Part shown: in pieces, positions 41,683 through 48,965 of the stretch
How the letters are laid out: every line of letters starts with the position of its first letter
How positions within the stretch are numbered: position 1 is the first letter of the stretch
NCBI GenBank assembly: GCA_002384055.1
Contig: DGAU01000013.1
Location: forward strand, 1-60,152
From: Flavobacteriaceae bacterium UBA4022
GTDB lineage: Bacteria > Bacteroidota > Bacteroidia > Flavobacteriales > Flavobacteriaceae
Length of the DNA stretch: 60,152 nucleotides
Direction of reading: 5' to 3'
The notes under the pieces: model-generated
Told to the model about the DNA's origin: nothing
What the model saw: the letters and a program-made list of their open reading frames with translations, nothing else
Database searches by the model: none
Made by a program: the position numbers and the translations under genes

Positions 41683-42648
41683 TTAAACCAAAGATACTTT
41701 TTCGAAAGACACTACGCTAAAGTCTCCTTTACTGGCAACGTATTGCGCGACACTTTGCTTGTCGTCCATGATAAAGTTTTGATCAAGCAAACACTTTTCT
41801 TGGTCTAAACTGGAGTTGTCTGCAATAAAGCGCTCTAGCTTACCAGGAACAATTTTGTCCCAGATTTGCTCAGGCTTACCTTCCGCTTTGAGTTCTTCCT
41901 GAATGACTTTTTCAGCTTCAGCAATAACGGCATCAGTCAATTGCGCGCGTGAAATATAACTTGGCACGTTTTTTAGTGGCTTGCCTAAACGACCGAGTTC
42001 GATATTGTCTTTTTCGATTACAGCAATGCGTGCTGCTGTTTCGGATGCGACAAATTCCGGGTCAAAATCTTTAAATGACAATGTCGTAGCACCCATTGAA
42101 GCAACCTGCATAGAAACACTTTTAGCTACTTCAGCGGCAGCGTCGCCACCTGAAGTTAAACCAACAAGTGCACCAATTTTGTTGCCGTGAATGTAAGAAC
42201 CAACAAATGGCGCTTCTAAAATTTTGAATCCACCGATTTCGATTTTTTCACCAATCACTCCGGTTTGTTCCGTCAATTTTTCTTGAACCGTGATCCCGCC
42301 AAAATCAGAAGCTAAAAAGGCTTCGATGGAATCAGTGTTTAGGGCTATTGCAGCTAATTCATGAGCCATAGCGACGAATGAATCGTTTTTAGAAACAAAG
42401 TCAGTTTCACAGTTGAGTGAAATAATCACCCCTCTGTTTGCCGCGTCATTTACTTTTGCGATTACAGCGCCTTCGCTTGAGTCACGATCCGCTCTTTTCT
42501 CGGCAATTTTTTGTCCTTTTTTGCGAAGAACACTAATGGCTTTGTCAAAATCACCATCAGCTTCTACCAAGGCGTTTTTGCAGTCCATCATTCCCGCGCC
42601 CGTTTTTTGTCTTAATTCGTTTACCTGTGCGGCTTTTATTTGCGCCAT
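41683..42648 (-). CDS. tsf: Elongation factor Ts
   Basis: The 321-residue cytoplasmic factor exchanges GDP for GTP on EF-Tu. The N-terminal UBA-like domain (KAAQVNELRQKTGAGMMDCK) and the core with TDFVSKNDSFVAMAHELA (the EF-Tu-contacting TDFV motif) are intact. The length is greater than E. coli EF-Ts (283 aa) and usual for flavobacteria. It is the last gene of rplM-rpsI-rpsB-tsf and shares a bidirectional terminator with the convergent DUF5689 gene. The 82-nt spacer to rpsB contains a strong hairpin. Confidence 0.97.
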   Translation of the reverse strand: MAQIKAAQVNELRQKTGAGMMDCKNALVEADGDFDKAISVLRKKGQKIAEKRADRDSSEGAVIAKVNDAANRGVIISLNCETDFVSKNDSFVAMAHELAAIALNTDSIEAFLASDFGGITVQEKLTEQTGVIGEKIEIGGFKILEAPFVGSYIHGNKIGALVGLTSGGDAAAEVAKSVSMQVASMGATTLSFKDFDPEFVASETAARIAVIEKDNIELGRLGKPLKNVPSYISRAQLTDAVIAEAEKVIQEELKAEGKPEQIWDKIVPGKLERFIADNSSLDQEKCLLDQNFIMDDKQSVAQYVASKGDFSVVSFEKVSLV

Positions 42649-42671
42649 CTTTTTCAGTTTTTATGGTTATT

Positions 42672-42710
42672 GAGACGATCGTGGCTCTTTAATTCAAGCC
42701 ACGACGTCTC
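42672..42710 (-). promoter_or_regulatory. Intercistronic hairpin between rpsB and tsf
   Basis: GAGACG/CGTCTC and CGTGGCT/AGCCACG form a 13-bp stem with a small internal bulge around a loop of about 10 nt. It lies 20 nt after the rpsB stop codon and 23 nt before the tsf ATG. No T-run follows on the transcribed strand, so it is not a plain terminator; message processing, stability or partial attenuation are possible roles. Confidence 0.65.
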
Positions 42711-42730
42711 TAAATGAAATGATTGATTAT

Positions 42731-43636
42731 TTATTCTTCTTCAGAGCTAGCTTCTGGAGCAGCAGCAGCACGCTGGCGTGGTGCTTTTTCACCCTCAGCG
42801 GCTGGAGCCTTTACTTCTTTAGTGCTCGCTTCTGGAGCGGCAGCAGTACGCTTGCGCGGTGCTTTTTTCCCCTCAGCGGCTGGCGCTTTTCCTGCTTCAG
42901 TGTTCTGGTCGTTGCCTTCACCTTCTTCATCTTTGGCAGCACCAGCTTTGCGCTCTGCTAAACCTTCGATTATGGCGTTAGTAACACTAGACATGATGTT
43001 GTCAATCGACTTAGATGCATCATCATTTGATGGGATCACATAGTCAATTTCGCGCGGGTCACTGTTGGTGTCGACCATAGCAAAAATAGGAATATTCAAT
43101 TTTAGAGCTTCTTTAACAGCAATGTGCTCACGTGTGGTGTCCACAATAAATAAGGCTGCGGGAAGACGACTCATCTCACTAATAGAACCTAAATTCTTTT
43201 CTAATTTGGCTCTGAGACGATCAACCGCCAAGCGCTCTTTTTTAGAAAGGGTCATGAAGGTCCCATCTTGCTTCATGCGATCGATGGTTGCCATTTTCTT
43301 AACTGCTTTACGAATGGTGACAAAGTTGGTCAACATTCCACCGGGCCAACGCTCAGTAATGTAAGGCATGTTTGCATTTTTCGCTTTTTCAGCGACAATG
43401 TCCTTGGCTTGCTTTTTTGTGGCGACAAAAAGAATTTTGCGTCCACTGGCTGCAATTTTCTTCAAGGCTTCATTAGCCTCTTCGATTTTAGCAGCAGTTT
43501 TGTAAAGATTGATGATGTGAATCCCATTACGCTCCATATAAATATATGGGGCCATGTTTGGGTTCCATTTGCGGGTAAGGTGTCCAAAGTGTACACCGGC
43601 GTCAAGTAATACCTTGACCTGATCATTGTTTGCCAT
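42731..43636 (-). CDS. rpsB: 30S ribosomal protein S2 with long C-terminal extension
   Basis: The 301-residue protein has the normal S2 core (about 1-230), recognised by LLDAGVHFGHLTRKWNPNM, ERWPGGMLTNF and ALFIVDTTREHIAVKEA. It binds the 30S body and is needed for S1 association. A tail of about 70 residues follows that the core does not need: acidic (DEEGEGNDQN), then Ala/Lys/Pro/Glu-rich. Its last 52 residues are two 26-residue tandem repeats (see separate entry). Ala/Lys/Glu-rich S2 tails occur in other Bacteroidota, but the near-identical tandem copy here looks recent. It lies in the rplM-rpsI-rpsB-tsf operon, after a 188-nt spacer with inverted repeats. Confidence 0.96.
   Translation of the reverse strand: MANNDQVKVLLDAGVHFGHLTRKWNPNMAPYIYMERNGIHIINLYKTAAKIEEANEALKKIAASGRKILFVATKKQAKDIVAEKAKNANMPYITERWPGGMLTNFVTIRKAVKKMATIDRMKQDGTFMTLSKKERLAVDRLRAKLEKNLGSISEMSRLPAALFIVDTTREHIAVKEALKLNIPIFAMVDTNSDPREIDYVIPSNDDASKSIDNIMSSVTNAIIEGLAERKAGAAKDEEGEGNDQNTEAGKAPAAEGKKAPRKRTAAAPEASTKEVKAPAAEGEKAPRQRAAAAPEASSEEE
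42734..42889 (-). repeat. Tandem 78-bp repeat encoding the S2 tail
   Basis: Two in-frame units of 26 codons, 42812-42889 and 42734-42811, end the rpsB gene. Both begin KAPAAEG and contain KAPR and AAAPEAS; they differ at a handful of residues, with the last four codons least alike. Such direct repeats arise by slippage or unequal recombination and can change copy number. Confidence 0.85.
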
Positions 43637-43684
43637 TTTGTTTTAGTTTACGTTCTGTTTAGATAGCAACCGAGTAAAAACTTG

Positions 43685-43809
43685 GTTTAGATGCTAAACT
43701 AACATGAATCGAAAGTGGTTTCTTTTGAGACTTTCGAAACACTAACAGCTGATTAATTAATAAAAATATGAACTTAGGTAACCGTAGGCCCCACTCCGAA
43801 AAGCGGGGC
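43685..43809 (-). promoter_or_regulatory. Structured spacer/leader upstream of rpsB
   Basis: The rpsI-rpsB gap (43637-43824) contains three inverted repeats. In transcript order they are GCCCC...GGGGC at 43788-43809 (7-8 bp with wobble), TCGAAAGT/ACTTTCGA at 43709-43737 (8 bp), and GTTTAG/CTAAAC at 43685-43699 (6 bp, 3-nt loop). None is followed by a T-run on the transcribed strand. A candidate leader for translational feedback by S2 or for differential expression; it matches no family I can name. Confidence 0.45.
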
Positions 43810-43824
43810 TTTGGGTTGAAAATA

Positions 43825-44211
43825 TTATCGTTTAGAGAACTGGAATTTCTTACGGGCTTTCTTCTGACCGAATTTCTTGCGTTCTACCATACGTGGATCA
43901 CGCGTTAACAATCCTTCTGGCTTCAACACCAAACGGTGTGCTTCATTAAGCTCACACATTGCTCTTGAAATGGCCAAGCGAACTGCTTCGGCTTGTCCCG
44001 TGATTCCGCCACCATGCACGTTGACTTTGATGTCGAATGACTTCTCATTGTCTGTTAAAACCAAAGGCTGTTGCACCTTATAACGTAATGTTGGTGTGGT
44101 GAAATAATTTTCAAACGTACGCTTGTTGATCGTAATGTTTCCCGTTCCCGTAGAAATGTAAACACGAGCCACAGCTGTTTTTCTTCTTCCTATTTTGTGA
44201 ATCCTTTCCAT
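43825..44211 (-). CDS. rpsI: 30S ribosomal protein S9
   Basis: The 128-residue protein has the normal S9 features: RRKTAVARVYI near the start, NVHGGGITGQAEAVRLAISRA in the centre, and the basic tail RKKFQFSKR whose last Arg reaches the P-site tRNA. Its start codon overlaps the rplM stop codon by 1 nt (TAATG), so the two are translationally coupled. It is followed by the 188-nt structured spacer before rpsB. Confidence 0.97.
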   Translation of the reverse strand: MERIHKIGRRKTAVARVYISTGTGNITINKRTFENYFTTPTLRYKVQQPLVLTDNEKSFDIKVNVHGGGITGQAEAVRLAISRAMCELNEAHRLVLKPEGLLTRDPRMVERKKFGQKKARKKFQFSKR

Positions 44212-44666
44212 TACTTATCGTTGTTAAGGTTAATTACTTTCGGCTTTTGAGCTTCTTGACCATGATTTTCACCGGCGTATACTTTCAAGTTTCTGAAAAG
44301 TTCTGCGCCCAATTTGTTCTTTGGAAGCATTCCTTTTACTGCTTTTTCTACGATACGGGAAGGATCTTTGGCCAACAATTCTTTAGCTGACAACGATCGC
44401 TGACCACCGGGATAACCAGTGTGGCGAATGTATTCTTTAGATTCCCATTTTTTGCCAGATAAAGTAATCTTGGCGGCATTGGTAACCACGACGTTATCAC
44501 CACAGTCTACGTGCGGTGTAAAGTTTGGTTTGTGCTTTCCGCGAAGTAATTTTGCAACTTCACTAGCAAGACGACCCAATGCTTGGCCGTCCGCATCAAC
44601 CAACAACCATTCTTTATTAACGGTATTTTTGTTGGCAGATACTGTTTTGTAACTTAATGTATCCAT
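44211..44666 (-). CDS. rplM: 50S ribosomal protein L13
   Basis: The 151-residue protein carries the L13 core: WLLVDADGQALGRLASEVAKLLRGK (cited in part), GDNVVVTNAAKITLSGKK and GMLPKNKLG. It is the first gene of the rplM-rpsI-rpsB-tsf operon. It has a very good promoter at 44719-44749, giving a leader of about 45 nt that contains a small CCTC/GAGG hairpin. Overlap with rpsI is 1 nt. Confidence 0.96.
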   Translation of the reverse strand: MDTLSYKTVSANKNTVNKEWLLVDADGQALGRLASEVAKLLRGKHKPNFTPHVDCGDNVVVTNAAKITLSGKKWESKEYIRHTGYPGGQRSLSAKELLAKDPSRIVEKAVKGMLPKNKLGAELFRNLKVYAGENHGQEAQKPKVINLNNDK

Positions 44667-44718
44667 TTAGTTTTTTGTCTAATAATTAATATTCATTGAT
44701 ATCCTCATAAGAGGGCCG

Positions 44719-44749
44719 CAAATGTAAGATTAAAATATGTAAATACAAA
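44719..44749 (-). promoter_or_regulatory. Consensus Bacteroidota promoter for the rplM operon
   Basis: On the minus strand TTTG (44749-44746), exactly 19 nt, then TACATTTG (44726-44719). Both elements match the housekeeping consensus without mismatch. Start of transcription is expected near 44712. Confidence 0.8.
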
Positions 44750-44844
44750 CCTGTAGAAACCAAAAAACATGACAACATATTCAGTTCTAAAAAATTATAG
44801 TCAAATTGGGGTCAAATAGTCGACAATCAGTTGGTAGGGAGGGG

Positions 44845-47697
44845 TTAATGTGCTTCTAGCCAATTGGCCCCAGAACCCATATCTACCACCAATGGAACGG
44901 TTAGTTTAAAGGCTTGTTCCATCTGGGCGCGTACGAGTTCCGTTAGGGTGTCAAATTCGGGCTTATATACATCGAAAACCAGCTCATCATGCACCTGTAG
45001 CAGCATTTTACTTTTGAGACCCGCATGTTTCATTTTGTCGTAGATCTGGATCATGGCAATTTTGATGATGTCGGCAGCACTACCTTGTATTGGTGCATTA
45101 ACCGCATTGCGCTCTGCAGCCCCGCGAACAACAGCATTTTGGCTGTTAATGTCCTGGAGATAGCGTCGCCGCCCTAAAACGGTTTGCACATAGCCATGAT
45201 CGCGGGCAAAATTGATCTGACTTTGGATATACGCTTTGAGTTTGGGATAGGTCTGGTAATAGGTCTCTATCAGCTCTTTGGATTCCGTTCTGCTCAAATC
45301 GGTTTGATTGCTTAGGCCAAAAGCCGAAACCCCATAGATGATACCAAAGTTGACCGTTTTTGCATGACTTCTTTGGGCTCTTGTGACGGCTTCAAGTGGG
45401 ACATTAAAAACTTTTGCTGCGGTCGCGACATGAATATCTTCACCACGTTGGAAGGCTTCAATCATGGCCGTCTCTTGCGATAAAGCAGCAATAATACGCA
45501 GTTCAATTTGTGAATAATCTGCAGCCATTAGCACATAATCTTGGTCTCTAGGGACAAATGCCTTGCGGACGGCGCGCCCACGTTCGGTGCGGATGGGAAT
45601 ATTTTGAAGGTTCGGGTTGTTGCTCGACAAGCGCCCGGTGGCGGCAACCGTTTGCATATAATCGGTGTGTACGCGGCCCGTTTGTGCATTAACCTGCAAA
45701 GGCAGTGCATCAACATAAGTGCTTTTGAGCTTAGCCAAACCGCGGTATTCTAGGATATCCTGAATAATTTGGTGGTCCTTGGCCAGGTGAGACAGGATGT
45801 CTTCTGAAGTCGCATATTGGCCTGTTTTTGTCTTTTTTGGCTTCGCGACGAGTTTGAGCTGGTCAAAGAGGACTTCGCCGAGTTGTTTGGGGGAGGCAAT
45901 ATTAAAGGTCGTCCCCGCCCCCTCATAAATAGCGCCCTCTAAGCGCTTAATATCGGTATCTAAATCGTGAGACAGACTACCTAACATAGTCAAGTCAAGA
46001 CCAATACCTTCCAATTCCATAGCCGCCAAAACACGCAATAAGGGGAGTTCAATATCGGTAAACAAAGATTGGTTGTTGGCCTGGTTCAATTCTTTAAGAA
46101 AGTGTTCGCTGAGCTGAAAAGTCAAGTCGGCTTGTTCTGCGCTGTATTGTGTTTGCTCTTCGAGGGAGCAGCTGCGGAACGATTTTTGGTTTTTCCCCGG
46201 ACGCCCAATAAGTTGCTGCAGGGCCATGGGGGTATAGTTTAAATAAGTTTCAGACAAGACCGCTTGATCGTGACCCATATCCGGATTGATCAAGTAGTGC
46301 GCCAACATGGTATCAAATAAAGACCCCTCCAGCGCAATGCCGTGTCGGGCCAATACTTTAATGCTGAATTTTAAATTCTGTCCCATTTTCTCGATCGAAT
46401 GCGCTGTGAAAAATGGGGTGAGGACCTCAAGAATTTGGGTTAGTTCCTGCTCATTTTCTGGCAGCGACAAGTAATAACCCGTTCCTTCTTTAAACGAAAA
46501 GGAGACCCCCAACAATTGGCAGGTCATGGCATCTTGATGATTCGTTTCTAAGGCAAAGCTGACCCGCTTTTGTTCCAGTAAGGAGGACATAAATAGCTTT
46601 AGGCTAAAGCCCGGAGTAAGGCTTTGGTAAAAGTGAGGGACTTCACTAATGGTCTTTCGAGAACTATAAGATATTGCCTGGGGAGCTCCTTGAAGATCAA
46701 AAAGCGAAAACTGGCCCGCGCCTGCAGAAGGGGCTGATGATGTGGTCCCAGGTGGAGCATCAGTGGGCGCTTCATTGGTTTTAACAACCTCTTGAGCCTG
46801 GCCCTCTATAGCCGCTGGGCTGAAGGTTTTTTTGAAATTGTCAATAAGACGTCTGAACTCAAGTGTTTCAAAAAGCTCCATAACGGCTGCCATGTCTGGC
46901 GCTTGCATTTTCAATGCTGCTGGCTCAAATGCCACCGGGACGTCCAGCAAGATCGTTGCTAATGTTTTGGAAAGACGGCCAAGTTCTCCATTGGCTTCGA
47001 CACGTTCTTTCATTTTGCCCTTCAGTTCGTGTGTATGGGCTAAAAGGCCTTCTAAACTGCCATAAGCTTTAATGAATTTTTTGGCGGTTTTTTCACCCAC
47101 CCCAGGGAGTCCTGGAATATTATCGGCGCTATCGCCCATCATACCCAATAGGTCGATGATTTGGTCGGGCGTTTCGACTTCAAATTTGGCCTGAACCTCT
47201 GGGATGCCCCAAGTCTCATAACCGCCGCCAAAAACGGGGCGATACATGAAAATATGTTCGGAAACCAATTGTGCAAAATCCTTATCCGGGGTCACCATAT
47301 AAGTCTCGAAGCCTTCTATTTCTGCTTTCTTTGCCAGGGTTCCGATAATATCATCGGCCTCAAATCCGGCTTTGACCACGACCGGGATGTGCATGGCATT
47401 GAGGATCTTCTCAATAAAAGGGACGGCAATTTTGATGGCTTCAGGAGTCTGGTCACGGTGTGCTTTGTATTCTGGAAAAATATCCTTGCGTAATGCGCTG
47501 CCTCCTTTGTCAAAACAGACCGCTAAATAATCTGGACGCTCGCGTTTGATCACATCCAAAAGAGAATTCATAAACCCCAAAATAGCCGAGGTGTCCATAC
47601 CCTTACTGTTGATTCTTGGGTTTTTAATAAAAGCATAATACCCGCGAAAAATCAGGGCATAAGCATCAATGAGAAACAGTTTTTTGGTGGCAGACAT
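44845..47697 (-). CDS. polA: DNA polymerase I with a probably inactive proofreading domain
   Basis: The 950-residue protein has an intact 5'-3' nuclease/flap domain (1-290: LIDAYALIFRGY, VKAGFEADDIIGT, MVTPDKDFAQLV, GMMGDSADNIPG), a linker, a 3'-5' exonuclease-type domain (about 350-540) and a family A polymerase domain (about 560-950: AADYSQIELRI, VNFGIIYGVSAFGL, LQVHDELVFDV). Polymerase catalytic Asps are present. In the 3'-5' domain, alignment to E. coli gives D355 to A382 (FALET for DTET), D424 to S445 (NLKFS for NLKYD) and D501 to Q522 (YSAEQAD for YAAEDAD). Only the E357 equivalent (E384) remains. It should replace RNA primers and fill repair gaps but probably cannot proofread. It is monocistronic on the minus strand. 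Confidence 0.95.
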   Translation of the reverse strand: MSATKKLFLIDAYALIFRGYYAFIKNPRINSKGMDTSAILGFMNSLLDVIKRERPDYLAVCFDKGGSALRKDIFPEYKAHRDQTPEAIKIAVPFIEKILNAMHIPVVVKAGFEADDIIGTLAKKAEIEGFETYMVTPDKDFAQLVSEHIFMYRPVFGGGYETWGIPEVQAKFEVETPDQIIDLLGMMGDSADNIPGLPGVGEKTAKKFIKAYGSLEGLLAHTHELKGKMKERVEANGELGRLSKTLATILLDVPVAFEPAALKMQAPDMAAVMELFETLEFRRLIDNFKKTFSPAAIEGQAQEVVKTNEAPTDAPPGTTSSAPSAGAGQFSLFDLQGAPQAISYSSRKTISEVPHFYQSLTPGFSLKLFMSSLLEQKRVSFALETNHQDAMTCQLLGVSFSFKEGTGYYLSLPENEQELTQILEVLTPFFTAHSIEKMGQNLKFSIKVLARHGIALEGSLFDTMLAHYLINPDMGHDQAVLSETYLNYTPMALQQLIGRPGKNQKSFRSCSLEEQTQYSAEQADLTFQLSEHFLKELNQANNQSLFTDIELPLLRVLAAMELEGIGLDLTMLGSLSHDLDTDIKRLEGAIYEGAGTTFNIASPKQLGEVLFDQLKLVAKPKKTKTGQYATSEDILSHLAKDHQIIQDILEYRGLAKLKSTYVDALPLQVNAQTGRVHTDYMQTVAATGRLSSNNPNLQNIPIRTERGRAVRKAFVPRDQDYVLMAADYSQIELRIIAALSQETAMIEAFQRGEDIHVATAAKVFNVPLEAVTRAQRSHAKTVNFGIIYGVSAFGLSNQTDLSRTESKELIETYYQTYPKLKAYIQSQINFARDHGYVQTVLGRRRYLQDINSQNAVVRGAAERNAVNAPIQGSAADIIKIAMIQIYDKMKHAGLKSKMLLQVHDELVFDVYKPEFDTLTELVRAQMEQAFKLTVPLVVDMGSGANWLEAH

Positions 47698-47790
47698 TTG
47701 TGGCTGTTAAGTTGCGATTAAAACTACAAAACTTTGCCAAGGGAGGGAAATATGCTGGGGGAAATTCCCAAGACCAAAGGGTATAAAATG

Positions 47791-47818
47791 AAAAGTCACC
47801 ACAGATGTGATGACTTTT
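47791..47818. terminator. Hairpin downstream of the glycosylasparaginase gene
   Basis: AAAAGTCA and TGACTTTT pair around CCACAGATGTGA, which itself can pair CAC/GTG. A-run and T-run flank the arms, so it may end transcripts in either direction. It is 156 nt after the stop of the asparaginase gene and 94 nt before the polA start. The rest of 47698-47973 holds no gene I can support. Confidence 0.45.
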
Positions 47819-47973
47819 CGCCCCAAATTTGATTAACCCCAGAAGGGATCAACCTACTTATAAAGGCCAAATCTAAGAAATTAAATGCATTGTTGCATTG
47901 TCTTTGTAATGATTTCTGTAAAAAAACTATTTCCTTATAATGCAATGAAAATCTATCCTGAGACCACAAGGCT

Positions 47974-48960
47974 TTATTGATTAAAAAAAGCACTGGACTT
48001 ATGCTCAATTTTTCCCTGCGTGGACCGTGTAATGGAAAATCCATCATGAATGCTGTAGGCGCCTACCTCGCCCTGTTTATTGATCGCGATATAACCGACC
48101 TGAAAATTGGCATAATTCTTATTTTTGCTAACAATCCTGCCAATGGCTTCTTCGCATGCTTCTTGAGGAGATTTTCCTTGCCGCATGAGTTCAACAATAA
48201 GGAAACTGCCCACCGTTTTAAGGACTTCTTCCCCCAGCCCTGTAGCTGTAGCACCACCGATTTCATTATCAATAAATAACCCCGAACCTATAATGGGTGA
48301 ATCACCAACGCGTCCGGCCATTTTGTAAGCCAAGCCACTAGTGGTGCAGCCCCCGGCGATGTCTCCGTTTTGATCTATAGCGAGCATGCCGATGGTGTCG
48401 TGGTTTTCAATATTAATAATGGGCTTGTATTGCGCGGTACGTTTCCATTCTTCCCAGGCCTTCTTTGAGGCATCGGTTAATAAGTTAGTCCGCTCGAAGC
48501 CTTGGGCCAATGCAAATTGCTCGGCACCTTGTCCGGCCATCAGGACATGTGGTGTTTCTTCCATCACTTTGCGCGCCACGGAAATAGGGTGCATGATGTT
48601 TTTCAAATAAACAACCGCCCCATAATCACCAGCGGAGTTCATGATGCAGGCATCTAGGGTGACGTGTCCATCGCGATCGGGTAATCCGCCGATACCGACG
48701 CTTTGTCCTTCGGCATTGGCTTCTTCCACGCGACAACCTTGTTCTATGGCATCGAGCGCCGTTGCGCCTTCGGTCAATAGATCAAAAGCCGTTTGCACCG
48801 ATCCAGGGACGTTCCAGGTTGCGACCACCAGCGGCTTGCCCGATTGTTGGACCAAATGGGTTTGATTCTGGGCCTTAAATTGAGCGTTCAGCTCTTGTGC
48901 TCCCGCAACGATTCCTAGTCCCCCTAAGGCCGAATTTTGAATAAATGTTCTGCGTTTCAT
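47974..48960 (-). CDS. Tat-exported N4-(beta-N-acetylglucosaminyl)-L-asparaginase
   Basis: The 328-residue protein is an N-terminal nucleophile hydrolase of the glycosylasparaginase/isoaspartyl peptidase family. The precursor should cleave itself before T189 in ENHDTIGM, making T189 the nucleophile. GGCTTSGLAYKMAGRVGDSPIIG and GATATGLGEE are the substrate-pocket segments of the glycosylasparaginase branch, and HDTIG rather than GTVGA also favours it. A twin-arginine signal, KRRTFIQNSALGGLGIVAGA, directs folded export. It hydrolyses the GlcNAc-Asn bond of N-glycopeptides. It starts 5 nt after the stop of the GH92 mannosidase gene, so the two form an operon with linked substrates. Confidence 0.9.
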   Translation of the reverse strand: MKRRTFIQNSALGGLGIVAGAQELNAQFKAQNQTHLVQQSGKPLVVATWNVPGSVQTAFDLLTEGATALDAIEQGCRVEEANAEGQSVGIGGLPDRDGHVTLDACIMNSAGDYGAVVYLKNIMHPISVARKVMEETPHVLMAGQGAEQFALAQGFERTNLLTDASKKAWEEWKRTAQYKPIINIENHDTIGMLAIDQNGDIAGGCTTSGLAYKMAGRVGDSPIIGSGLFIDNEIGGATATGLGEEVLKTVGSFLIVELMRQGKSPQEACEEAIGRIVSKNKNYANFQVGYIAINKQGEVGAYSIHDGFSITRSTQGKIEHKSSAFFNQ

Positions 48961-48965
48961 AAAAT

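Noticed and set aside
42719..43043. Plus-strand frames rich in Ser/Phe/Ala opposite the rpsB tail
   Set aside because: They merely mirror the repetitive S2 tail on the other strand.
43788..43809. Intrinsic terminator after rpsI
   Set aside because: The hairpin has no T-run on the transcribed strand, and rpsB-tsf are expected to be co-transcribed; kept only as part of the structured spacer.
47796..48047. 83-codon minus-strand frame downstream of the asparaginase gene
   Set aside because: It overlaps the asparaginase 3' end in another frame and runs through the candidate terminator; no family resemblance.
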